From Paraburkholderia phytofirmans PsJN (lineage in GTDB: Bacteria; Pseudomonadota; Gammaproteobacteria; Burkholderiales; Burkholderiaceae), in the NCBI RefSeq assembly GCF_000020125.1, contig NC_010676.1:3348001-3412000 (forward strand): a stretch of 64,000 nt of DNA, read 5' to 3'. Below the pieces are notes generated by a model. It was not told the origin of the DNA. It saw only the letters and a list, made by a program, of their open reading frames with translations, and ran no database searches. Numbering within the stretch: position 1 is the stretch's first letter; the number at the start of each line of letters is the position of its first letter. Below, piece after piece: positions 8,713 to 16,412 of the stretch. Position numbers and translations under genes: made by a program.

Positions 8713-9471
8713 ATGACCACCTCTTCCCCTATCTGTGCGATCGTCACTGGCCACACACGCGGTCTGGGCGCGGCGCTCGCCGAACAACTTCTGGCTCGCG
8801 ATATCGCCGTGCTCGGATTGTCCCGCTCGCGTCATGCCACGCTCAAAGCGCGCTTCCCGGCGCTGCTCGAAGAAATCGAACTGGAACTGGCCGACACCAC
8901 ACGCGTCGCACAATGGATCGCAAGCGATGCGCTGCGTGAATTCGTCAGCGGCGCGCAAACGGTTCTGCTGATCAACAACGCGGGCATGGTGCAGCCCATC
9001 GGACCGATTGAAGGACAAGACGCGGCATCTATCGCGACCGCCGTGAGCCTCAATGTCGCCACACCCTTGATGCTGGCCAGCGCGCTGGCCGCAGCCGCCG
9101 TCGACGCAACCGACCGCCGCATCGTGCACATTTCCAGCGGCGCGGCGCGCAACGCGTACCCCGGCTGGAGCATCTATTGCGCGACAAAGGCTGCGCTCGA
9201 CCATCACGCGCGCGCCGTCGCGCTCGATGCGAATCGTGCATTGCGCATCTGCAGTCTGGCGCCGGGTGTGATCGATACGAATATGCAGGCGGAGATTCGC
9301 GGCAGCGGTGTCGAACAATTCCCCATGCGCGAGCGATTCGAAGAACTCAAGCGCAACGGCCAGCTGTCGACGCCTGAACAATGTGCGACCAAGTTGCTCG
9401 ATTACGCCTTGAGCGATGCATTCGGCCAAACGCCGGTCGCGGACATTCGCGAGATCGCAAAGCCGGCGTAA
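8713..9471 (+). CDS. Short-chain dehydrogenase/reductase
   Basis: 252 residues, classical SDR size. The Rossmann nucleotide-binding motif is VTGHTRGLGAALAE (TGxxxGxG) near residue 12; NNAG follows near residue 90 and the catalytic YxxxK (YCATKAALDHHARAVA) near residue 155, with the Ser in HISSGAA. It is therefore likely an active NAD(P)-dependent oxidoreductase. The general look recalls sepiapterin-reductase-like SDRs, but the substrate cannot be read from sequence. The stop is followed after 39 bp by the first copy of the 20-bp repeat family. Confidence 0.85.
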   Translation: MTTSSPICAIVTGHTRGLGAALAEQLLARDIAVLGLSRSRHATLKARFPALLEEIELELADTTRVAQWIASDALREFVSGAQTVLLINNAGMVQPIGPIEGQDAASIATAVSLNVATPLMLASALAAAAVDATDRRIVHISSGAARNAYPGWSIYCATKAALDHHARAVALDANRALRICSLAPGVIDTNMQAEIRGSGVEQFPMRERFEELKRNGQLSTPEQCATKLLDYALSDAFGQTPVADIREIAKPA

Positions 9472-9510
9472 TGCGCCGATAGCGAAGCAGCAACGGGGCG
9501 CATCGAGCGC

Positions 9511-9530
9511 TCCCGAAAACTCTCACCTTT
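9511..9530 (+). repeat. 20-bp repeat family, isolated outer copy
   Basis: TCCCGAAAACTCTCACCTTT, a near-consensus copy, lies in the 78-bp gap between two convergent genes (SDR and orphan response regulator). It is the leftmost copy, almost 30 kb from the main array near the initiator gene. Between convergent gene ends a promoter role is unlikely. Confidence 0.85.
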
Positions 9531-9549
9531 CGTCTGATTCTCCGCGAAT

Positions 9550-10296
9550 CTACACGCCGGGCGCGACCATCACACCGCGCTCGGCCGCCCCGAGCTCGCC
9601 GTGCGGCACGAACACATAGCCGCGTCCCCACACCGTTTGCACATAGCGCGGCTCGGAAGGGTCGATCTCGATCAACCGACGCAACCGCCAGATCGACACG
9701 TCCAGACTGCGCCCTTGATGCATCACGCTATTGCCGCGCAGTTTCTCGTTGAGCTGCACGCGCGTGAGCACGGTCATCGCGTGATTGACGAAGATCTTCA
9801 GCAACGCGAACTCGGAACTGCGCAGCACGAAGTGCTCGTTGTCGCGGCGCAATTCGCGCGCGGAGAAGTTCAGTTCGCAGCGTCCGAAGCGATAAGGCGG
9901 CCGCGTCTCGGGCGCACCCGGCGCGAGCGTGCCGCGCCGTCGCAGCAGGACGCGAATGCGCGCGAGCAGTTCGGCCGGGTCGGCGGGCTTGCTCATGAAG
10001 TCGTCGGCGCCGAGTTCGAGACCGATCACGCGGTCAATCGCTTTGCTGCTTGCCGATAGCAGAATCACGGGCACGTCGTTGCCGCTCATGCGCAAGTCGC
10101 GCAGGACAGCGAGGCCGTCGCCGTGCGGCGCCGAGATGTCGAGCACCAGCAACGAAGGCCGCTCCCTCTCGATCACGTGCTTGAGCGCGGCGGCAGGCGG
10201 ACGTGCCGACACGCCGCAGCCTTGCCCGCGCAATGATTCGCCCACCACGGCAGTCAAGCCGGCGTCGGCACCCACGAAAAGAATATGCTGACTCAT
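9550..10296 (-). CDS. OmpR-family response regulator with altered acidic pocket
   Basis: 248 residues from the ATG at 10296, where the receiver fold begins. The receiver (1-120) has the acceptor Asp53 in LLVLDISAPHGDG and Lys in DFMSKPAD, but the acidic pair that follows beta-1 in normal receivers (VDDD) reads VGAD, so Mg2+ binding may be weakened. The C-terminal winged helix is intact (RSSEFALLKIF, then SLDVSIWRLRRLIEIDPSEPRYVQTVWGRGYVF). No histidine kinase is adjacent. It sits inside the region of scattered 20-bp repeats. A role under weak or no phosphorylation control is an inference. Confidence 0.85.
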   Translation of the reverse strand: MSQHILFVGADAGLTAVVGESLRGQGCGVSARPPAAALKHVIERERPSLLVLDISAPHGDGLAVLRDLRMSGNDVPVILLSASSKAIDRVIGLELGADDFMSKPADPAELLARIRVLLRRRGTLAPGAPETRPPYRFGRCELNFSARELRRDNEHFVLRSSEFALLKIFVNHAMTVLTRVQLNEKLRGNSVMHQGRSLDVSIWRLRRLIEIDPSEPRYVQTVWGRGYVFVPHGELGAAERGVMVAPGV

Positions 10297-11031
10297 CCAA
10301 CTGATTCCAGGAGACGATCGTTTTTCAGAGACAGGCATCTGGCAGGCGGATATAGCCGATCCGCGCACCCTGTCGTCCGCGTCGCCATCTTCCCTGCATG
10401 CGGGTGTTCTCAAAACGCGGAACAGCCCCCAAGGTTGCCAATTTCTTCCCAACTCTTTCAATGCGAAACGTGATATGAGCCGGCGCGTGTGCCGCACCAT
10501 ATGATTTTTTTGGATCGGCTCCTGAAAAACCTCACCTTTGAGACGGAGCGCGTGGGGTTCGAGGCGAGGTGCGCGTCGGATTGCTCCCGAAAACCCTCAC
10601 CTTTCGAGCTTGGGGGCAGGCCGCAAAGGCATGCTGGGCATGGTTCGACTACTCCAAAACGGGCCACTCCCGCAAACCCTCACCTTTAGAACCGGTGGAG
10701 TAATTTGCATACCCAGGTAAGCTGCGGTGCGCGTGCGGGCGTTTGCGCTTAATGGGAACGCGAGATTGATGCAAGAGATGCGCGGCGTGATCGATCAATG
10801 CCGACGATTGCGGCGAGCATCGCATGAATACGCGGAAGGTCCCGAATATCCTCACCTTTGAGCAAGCAAAGGCATCCGGAAGCATCGCCTCGATCGCTGC
10901 GCCGGCTGGTTAATTGGCGTTTTTCACGTGTTTCGACCGCCACGGTGGCAGTGAACCAGCCATAAACATCATCTCGACGCGACGCTCCCGAAAACTCTCA
11001 CCTTTGCGTTCGCTTGAAGCGAAAGAGGCGC
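10297..11031. other. Non-coding gap holding five copies of the 20-bp repeat
   Basis: 735 bp without a credible gene between the orphan response regulator and the CheY gene. Short open frames exist but have neither start signals nor domain-like sequence. The only structured content is five 20-bp repeats in the same orientation, annotated separately. The remainder looks like ordinary GC-rich spacer. Confidence 0.6.
10520..11005 (+). repeat. Cluster of five 20-bp repeats, plus orientation
   Basis: Copies at 10520-10539 (TCCTGAAAAACCTCACCTTT), 10585-10604 (TCCCGAAAACCCTCACCTTT), 10668-10687 (TCCCGCAAACCCTCACCTTT), 10840-10859 (TCCCGAATATCCTCACCTTT) and 10986-11005 (TCCCGAAAACTCTCACCTTT). All have the same direction and the invariant half CTCACCTTT. 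Centre spacings are 65, 83, 172 and 146 bp, so they are not a tight tandem array. The same element recurs at 19.5, 28.4, 37.5 and, inverted, 39.1-40.7 kb. Confidence 0.9.
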
Positions 11032-11397
11032 TCAGCTTGCCAGTTTGCGGAATGTTTCCAGCACCGCGTCGCCCTTGAACGGCTTGACGATCCAGCCTTT
11101 CACGCCGGCCGCTTTGCCGCGCTCCTTCATCGCCGGGCTGCTCTCGGTCGTCAGCATGATGACGTTGACGGTCTTGTTCGCGAGCTCGCCGCGAATCTTC
11201 TCGACCATCGTCAGACCGTCCATGTTCGGCATGTTGACGTCGCTGATCACCAGCTTGATGCCCGGGCTGGCCTTCAGCTTGGCGAGGCCGTCCTTGCCGT
11301 CCACGGCCGTGTCGACGTCCAGACCGTTCTTCTTCAGAAAGCCGGCTACTTCGTCGCGCACCGTGCTCGAATCATCCACCACCAGAATTTTCGACAT
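11032..11397 (-). CDS. CheY-like single-domain response regulator
   Basis: 121 residues: only a receiver domain. The acidic pair is in ILVVDDSS, the phosphoacceptor is Asp53 in LVISDVNMPNMDG, the switch Thr lies in IMLTTESS and Lys105 in WIVKPF, so all active-site residues are present. It is the last gene of a leftward five-gene chemosensory-like operon, 20 bp after the pseudo-receiver-CheX gene. It is the natural phosphate acceptor for the CheA-like kinase at the head of the operon; whether it acts on flagellar motors or another output cannot be told. Confidence 0.9.
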   Translation of the reverse strand: MSKILVVDDSSTVRDEVAGFLKKNGLDVDTAVDGKDGLAKLKASPGIKLVISDVNMPNMDGLTMVEKIRGELANKTVNVIMLTTESSPAMKERGKAAGVKGWIVKPFKGDAVLETFRKLAS

Positions 11398-11417
11398 GTT
11401 TTTTCCTATGACAACAC

Positions 11418-12389
11418 TCAGAACAGATCCAGTTCGCCTGCCTCTACCATTGCGCCGACGTCGTCCGTGACTTCCTTGAAGTCCTCCGGCGACCAGCTCA
11501 GGCTGAACACAAAACGTTGATGCAACTTGATCGCGCGGTTCGTCTGCGGATCCTTTAACCAGTACGTGAAGCACAGTTGCGGATTGCCGCTGCCGAACGA
11601 GATGTACTTGTGCTTGTGATTTACCAGCAGCGGCACCTGCACCTGGCTGCGCGTCCAGGCGTCCGCGTCGCCGACATAGCGGTTCTTGAAGGAACCCCAG
11701 ATCAGATTCGTCACTTCGCCGAGTACGCTGTTCAGGTCGCGAAAATCCGCTTCGCCGTGCCGCTCGCTGCCGATCATCTGATAGCGATCGAGCAGTTCGA
11801 GGATCGGCGTCTCTTCGGCCTGCATCATCATGTAGCCGCGGCACCATGCGCTTTCCAGCGGAATCAGGCTGAACACCTCGCCGAAGATGATGCGGTCGCG
11901 CACGATATACGGCGTGTCGCACGTGATGGTCAGGTCCTTGAACACATCGCCGAGAATCGCCTGTGTCATGTCGGCGATGCCGCGCACCAGCGCGTTCGGA
12001 TAGTCCAGGCTGAAGATGTAGTCGTCGATCACCTGGCGCAGCGGCGCCATATCGTGCGCGACGTACGCGGCGCAGACCACGCGCCGCAAACTCTCCGGCA
12101 AACCGTCCATGCCGGGATCGTTATCCCGGCGCATGATGATCGGCAGCTCGGGGCGCACCGCGTTGATCCTGATCGCGATCTCGGCGCTCGCTTCCGGCGA
12201 GCCTGCATAACTTTCGGCAAACAGCACCGCGCCGAGATCGATGTTCGAGCGCAGCACCGATTGCAGACGGTTCTTACCGACTTTCACGCCGACCAGATTG
12301 TTCTCGTCGCAAAAGCGCTTGAGCGCTTCTTTGTGCGACGGGCAGTCGTCCAGCACCAGCACCTTGCTGACCGGCTTGTTCATGTTCAT
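11418..12389 (-). CDS. Pseudo-receiver fused to a CheX-like phosphatase domain
   Basis: 323 residues from the ATG at 12389. Residues 1-125 follow the receiver fold (VLVLDDCPSHKEALKRF), but the end of beta-3, where the phosphoacceptor Asp should be, reads AVLFAES, and the conserved Lys region reads CAAYVAHD, so it is probably not phosphorylated. Residues about 130-320 resemble CheX/CheC-type CheY phosphatases, with the E-x2-N motif (GEVTNLIWGSF, Glu225 and Asn228). A phosphatase regulated through a dead receiver is inferred. It lies between a second CheX-like gene and the CheY gene of the same operon. Confidence 0.7.
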   Translation of the reverse strand: MNMNKPVSKVLVLDDCPSHKEALKRFCDENNLVGVKVGKNRLQSVLRSNIDLGAVLFAESYAGSPEASAEIAIRINAVRPELPIIMRRDNDPGMDGLPESLRRVVCAAYVAHDMAPLRQVIDDYIFSLDYPNALVRGIADMTQAILGDVFKDLTITCDTPYIVRDRIIFGEVFSLIPLESAWCRGYMMMQAEETPILELLDRYQMIGSERHGEADFRDLNSVLGEVTNLIWGSFKNRYVGDADAWTRSQVQVPLLVNHKHKYISFGSGNPQLCFTYWLKDPQTNRAIKLHQRFVFSLSWSPEDFKEVTDDVGAMVEAGELDLF

Positions 12390-12426
12390 GTCGCGTTCCT
12401 GCTCACAACGGCTAATCATTTCACGG

Positions 12427-12969
12427 TCAGAACAACTCCAGCTCGCCGCTGGTTTCTTCCACAGCACTGGTATCGGCAAGGAAGTCGAGCGGCGCATCTG
12501 CGCACACGCACACCGTCGCGGCCAGCCGCACGCTGCCGTCGAGCGTGATCGAATACGACGACAGCAAAGCCGGCTTCAGTTCATGCAGATGCGGCAGGCA
12601 ACGCGCGTTCAACACATAAGGCGTCGACATGCCGAGGTCGGGGAAATAGCGCAGCAACTCCTGATTCATCGCTCCACAACACAGATTGCAGATTTCCAGA
12701 AAGGCTTCCTGGAAATTGCGTTCTTCGGTGGCGTTTTTCAGGTAGTAGTTGCGCGTGCTGTCGTCTTCGTCGAAATGAAGGATCAGCAGCAGTCTGAACA
12801 CGATCGACGAGATGGTCAGTACGACCACTTGCGTGTCTTTGGATACGCCGACGCTCGCGTCGGCTATCGGCGCGATCTCGCACAGATCGCCCGAATCCAG
12901 CGGCAAGCGCGCCTGCACCGCCTTGCGAAAAATGCGCTCGAAGCTGTCTTTCGCGTGGGCCGAGATCAC
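12427..12969 (-). CDS. CheX-like protein (probable CheY-P phosphatase)
   Basis: 180 residues. The single signature is E-x2-N in FLEICNLCCGAMNQEL (Glu92, Asn95), the catalytic pair of CheX/CheC/FliY phosphatases. The surrounding alternation of strands and two long helices also fits the CheX fold. Both this protein and its downstream neighbour end in the same tail pattern (GELELF / GELDLF), which suggests that the two are paralogues or share a docking tail. Start and upstream stop overlap as ATGA with the MCP-like gene, indicating coupled translation. Confidence 0.65.
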   Translation of the reverse strand: MISAHAKDSFERIFRKAVQARLPLDSGDLCEIAPIADASVGVSKDTQVVVLTISSIVFRLLLILHFDEDDSTRNYYLKNATEERNFQEAFLEICNLCCGAMNQELLRYFPDLGMSTPYVLNARCLPHLHELKPALLSSYSITLDGSVRLAATVCVCADAPLDFLADTSAVEETSGELELF

Positions 12970-13700
12970 ACCGCCACCTCGTGCAGCTTCGAATGAAACT
13001 GGTGGGCCAGCGATTCGACGCTGGCGAGCGATGCCGCGATCATCTTGCCGCCCGCCTGAATGTCCTGAAACGTGGACGTCGTGGTCAGGTCGTTGCGATG
13101 CAGGCTGTCGCGATAGCTCTTCGATAACTCTTCGGAACGCGCGGCGAGGGCGCGCACTTCGCTGGCCACCACCGCGAAGCCGCGACCGGCCGGTCCCGCA
13201 CGCGCGGCTTCGATCGACGCGTTCAGCGACACGATCACCACGTGCCGCACGATCGACGACAGCTCCTGATTCTTCGCGTGCATGTCGTGGTTTTGCGTCA
13301 TCAGCGAAATCATCTGTTCGTGCCAGCGCTCGAACGTCGCGCCGAGGCTCTTCAGACGCTCGGCTTCGCCGGCGATCTGCCGGGCGTGATGCGCCAATTG
13401 GTCTTTGTCTTCGCTCGCCGCTTTAAGTGCGGCGCGCAGTTCATCGGCGTTGCTCTGCTGCTGTGCGAGTTCCTCGCGCAACTGCGTGGTCAAAGCGTGC
13501 AGTTCCTGCTCTGCCTGCTCTCGCTCGCGGATGGCTGCGCTGTGATCGGCCCGCTCAGCTTCGAACCTGGAGATGCTGGCTCGCGCTTCGGCACGCAGCC
13601 GTGCCGTCAGCTTCGCGCTGTGCAGCCTGTGCGCGGCAAATGCAAGCAGCGCGGTCACCGCGCTGCCTGCTGCCACCGCCAATACATACTGTTGAATCAC
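12966..13700 (-). CDS. Short membrane-anchored MCP-like signalling protein
   Basis: 244 residues. One membrane helix (residues about 5-24, YVLAVAAGSAVTALLAFAA) is followed by a charged coiled coil (about 30-130) and by the chemoreceptor tip (SLNASIEAARAGPAGRGFAVVASEVRAL, split here only by position 155-180). There is no periplasmic domain and no second half of a full receptor hairpin bundle, so it is far shorter than normal receptors and probably works as a cytoplasmic signalling partner. It overlaps the CheX-like gene as ATGA and follows the CheA-like kinase by 45 bp. Confidence 0.75.
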   Translation of the reverse strand: MIQQYVLAVAAGSAVTALLAFAAHRLHSAKLTARLRAEARASISRFEAERADHSAAIREREQAEQELHALTTQLREELAQQQSNADELRAALKAASEDKDQLAHHARQIAGEAERLKSLGATFERWHEQMISLMTQNHDMHAKNQELSSIVRHVVIVSLNASIEAARAGPAGRGFAVVASEVRALAARSEELSKSYRDSLHRNDLTTTSTFQDIQAGGKMIAASLASVESLAHQFHSKLHEVAV

Positions 13701-13745
13701 AAGCGTTCCCTTCGAATTCCGTCGCGACGTACGCCGGTGCGGCGC

Positions 13746-16136
13746 TCAGTCCGCCATCGCGTCGAGTTGCAGTGTGCCGGCTTCGCGTCGCGCTTCCACG
13801 CCGAGCGTATCGACGGCAACGTTGTCCGGCAGGCAGACAATCGTCTGGAACTGACGGAACGCCGCGCCTTTGCGGTCGTCGGTGAAGCGCAGTTCTATGC
13901 TGCCGTTCGCGCGCTTGAGGAAATCGCGCACGGCGTCCATGCCGACTCCACGGCCCGACAACTCCGTGACCGTTTCCGCGGTCGAAAAGCCCGGCCGGAA
14001 AATGAAATCGGCGATGGCTTCGTCGCTCAGCGTGTCGTCGTGGCCGATCCAGCCGCGCTCCATGGCGATGCCGCGAATGCGTTCCAGTGCGAGACCGCGC
14101 CCGTCGTCGCTCAGCGTGATCTGCAATGCGCCGTTGTCCACGCCGACTTCGATATCGATCGTGCCGGCCGGCACCTTGCCGAGGGCGCTGCGCGCCTCGG
14201 CGGTTTCAATCCCGTGATCCATCGAATTGCGCAGCAAATGCATGAACACGTTGTTCAGCGTGCCGCCCGCCTGACCACGCAGACGGTAACCGTTGTCGTC
14301 GATACGCACGTTGGGCGCGGGCTTGCCCAACTCGCTCGCGAGCGACGGCAGCGAGTCCAGCACACCGGAAAGTGCGTCGCGCACGCTTTCGCTGCCCAGT
14401 GCGCGCAGCGTGCGGCGCAGCGCATCGCGCATCGACTGAAGTTCGTGCAATTCGCCGGCGTTGGTTTGCTCCAGCATGCTCAGGGTGTGCTGGATGTGTT
14501 CATTAGCGACCATCACGTAGTGAGCGGAGTTGGCGGCGGTGTTCGTCTGATTCTTGTTCTTGCGGCCAAGGCTCTGTTCGTTGATCTTCGCGTAGCTCTC
14601 GATAGCTTCGCGCACGCGCGTCAGTTCGCTCATCAGATGCTCCTGATCCCACGAACGATCCGCGTCCGGTTGGCGCAACTCGTGATAGCTCTGCTCGGTT
14701 TCGTGCACGACGTTGGTCAAATGCTGAAGGTTGTAGGTCCGCGCATTGCCCTTGATGGTGTGCATGTTGCGAAACAGCTCGGCAATCGCCGCGTGATCGG
14801 CCTCCGAATGCTTGCGGATGATCCGCTCGTTCTCACTGATAAAACCCGCCGAGCTTTCGATGAAGTGGTGAAACTTCTCCTCGCTGACCGCGAGAATCTC
14901 GCCGATCATGTCGAGGCGGCGGCGCTGTTCGCTGGCTTCCGCGGCGAGCTTGCGCAATTCGGTGACGTCGCGCACGCACAGCATCAGGCGTTGGATCACG
15001 TCGTTTTCGTCGGTAATCGCCGACCAGCTCAAGTCGAGAATCTTCACGCGGCCGTCGGGCATGCGTTTGGAAATTTCGCCGACCAGCAGATGCTGATTGA
15101 ACGCGAAGTTGATGCAGTCTTCACCCAGACACGCATGCGTGGCGGCATCGACTTGTGAGAGCGCGTCCGAACCGAGATCGGTATCCGCGAACACCAGATC
15201 CATCAAACCGCGCCCGGCGATATCCTTCGTTTCGAAGATGTCTTCCAGATACGCCGAGTACTCCGCGTGGATCACGGCGCCGTCGATCACCGTCAGAATG
15301 CCTTGCTGCATGTTCTGCAACATCGCCTGAATGTCGGCGGTTTTCTGCTTGAGTTGCGCCGAGCTTTCCTGAATCTTCTCGATCATGCCGTTGAAGGCGA
15401 CGATTGAATGGCCAATCTCGTCGAGCCGCCCCACCGGCACGCGCCGCGTGAAGTCCTGACTCGAAGCGATCTCGCTCATCATGGCTTGCATGCGGCTGAG
15501 CGGGCGCGTGATCTGACGATACAGCAGCGAGCCGATGGATGTCAGCAGAATGATCGCGATGCCCGTGACGGCGGCGATGGCCGTGGTCGTAGTCGAGAGC
15601 GTGGTGTTCAGCGCGCTGATCGCCTCGTCTTTCTCGCGATTCTTCTCGACGCGCAAAGTCTCGACGATCCCTTCGAGTTCGTCGCGATACTGCGCGACGT
15701 TGGCGAACAAATAAGCCTGCGCCAGTTCGTTCTTGCCGTCGGCCTTCATTTTGGCCGTCTCGGCAATCGCGGAGAAATAGTTCTCGAGGCTGTCGTTGGC
15801 CTGCGCGACAAGACCCTTCTGGGCGTGGCTCGCGGCATCTTTCGCTTGCAAGGCGAGCGCCTGTTGAAGCGAGGCGCGCTTCTTCTTCAGTTCGTCCTGG
15901 GCCTGGGCGACCATGTTGGCGTCGGGCGCGTAGACCAGCGTCATCGTGGCGAGTTGCACGTCCTTGACTTGCGAAACGAGGTCGGCGGAAGCGAGCGCGC
16001 TGGGCACGACGCCTTCCGTTACCTTGCGCACCTCGGCGGCGCTGCCGCGTGTCTGGTAGACGGCGTAGCCCCCGATCGCCGATAAGGCGACGAACATCAA
16101 AACAACCAATAGCGTGATGCGATGACGAATAGTCAT
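13746..16136 (-). CDS. Membrane CheA-like sensor kinase (HAMP-PAS-Hpt-HATPase)
   Basis: 796 residues. Domain order: TM1 (about 7-27), an extracytoplasmic helical region like the four-helix-bundle ligand domain of chemoreceptors (28-185), TM2 (about 186-206), HAMP (207-260), PAS (265-395), Hpt with the phosphorylatable His459 in MHTIKGNARTYNL, and a CheA-type ATPase (N box HLLRNSMDHGIE at 633-644, G1 DDGRGL at 677, G2 GRGVGMDAV at 728). The CheW-like P5 domain of true CheA is missing. It thus joins receptor and kinase in one chain and heads the operon with an MCP-like protein, two CheX-like proteins and CheY. Confidence 0.85.
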   Translation of the reverse strand: MTIRHRITLLVVLMFVALSAIGGYAVYQTRGSAAEVRKVTEGVVPSALASADLVSQVKDVQLATMTLVYAPDANMVAQAQDELKKKRASLQQALALQAKDAASHAQKGLVAQANDSLENYFSAIAETAKMKADGKNELAQAYLFANVAQYRDELEGIVETLRVEKNREKDEAISALNTTLSTTTTAIAAVTGIAIILLTSIGSLLYRQITRPLSRMQAMMSEIASSQDFTRRVPVGRLDEIGHSIVAFNGMIEKIQESSAQLKQKTADIQAMLQNMQQGILTVIDGAVIHAEYSAYLEDIFETKDIAGRGLMDLVFADTDLGSDALSQVDAATHACLGEDCINFAFNQHLLVGEISKRMPDGRVKILDLSWSAITDENDVIQRLMLCVRDVTELRKLAAEASEQRRRLDMIGEILAVSEEKFHHFIESSAGFISENERIIRKHSEADHAAIAELFRNMHTIKGNARTYNLQHLTNVVHETEQSYHELRQPDADRSWDQEHLMSELTRVREAIESYAKINEQSLGRKNKNQTNTAANSAHYVMVANEHIQHTLSMLEQTNAGELHELQSMRDALRRTLRALGSESVRDALSGVLDSLPSLASELGKPAPNVRIDDNGYRLRGQAGGTLNNVFMHLLRNSMDHGIETAEARSALGKVPAGTIDIEVGVDNGALQITLSDDGRGLALERIRGIAMERGWIGHDDTLSDEAIADFIFRPGFSTAETVTELSGRGVGMDAVRDFLKRANGSIELRFTDDRKGAAFRQFQTIVCLPDNVAVDTLGVEARREAGTLQLDAMAD

Positions 16137-16412
16137 GTGAACCCCCCGGGGTCTGGCCTTCGCGTCAGCCCTCGTTGGGAGCAGCGCGTTTTATGCGAAA
16201 TTTGGTCTGACTTGCAGCGCTGCGGAGTATTGCGCAGGCATGTTACTAAGCGATGACTGAAGACTTTTTCGAAGCACATTCAACGCTCTAAATTAATCGC
16301 TAAAGTTTTCGAAGAACACGCCGTTATTTAATGCTCTTTTGTTTTTTCGTCTTGTCACCATTTCAACAAACTGCGCGAACAGACTGAAGCTCCATCGACA
16401 TCGTGGAGCCCA
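16137..16412. promoter_or_regulatory. Divergent promoter region between CheA-like kinase and PLD gene
   Basis: 276 bp between two divergent starts, locally AT-rich at 16240-16350 (for example AATTAATCGCTAAAG and TTATTTAATGCTCTTTTG). It must hold promoters for both units, but no single -35/-10 pair is convincing and no clear operator palindrome is seen. Confidence 0.4.

Noticed and set aside
10304..10318. TCTCCTGGAATCA on the minus strand just before the orphan response regulator start, resembling the left half of the repeat family
   Set aside because: The invariant CTCACC half is missing at the proper spacing, and the strand would contradict the otherwise strict orientation.
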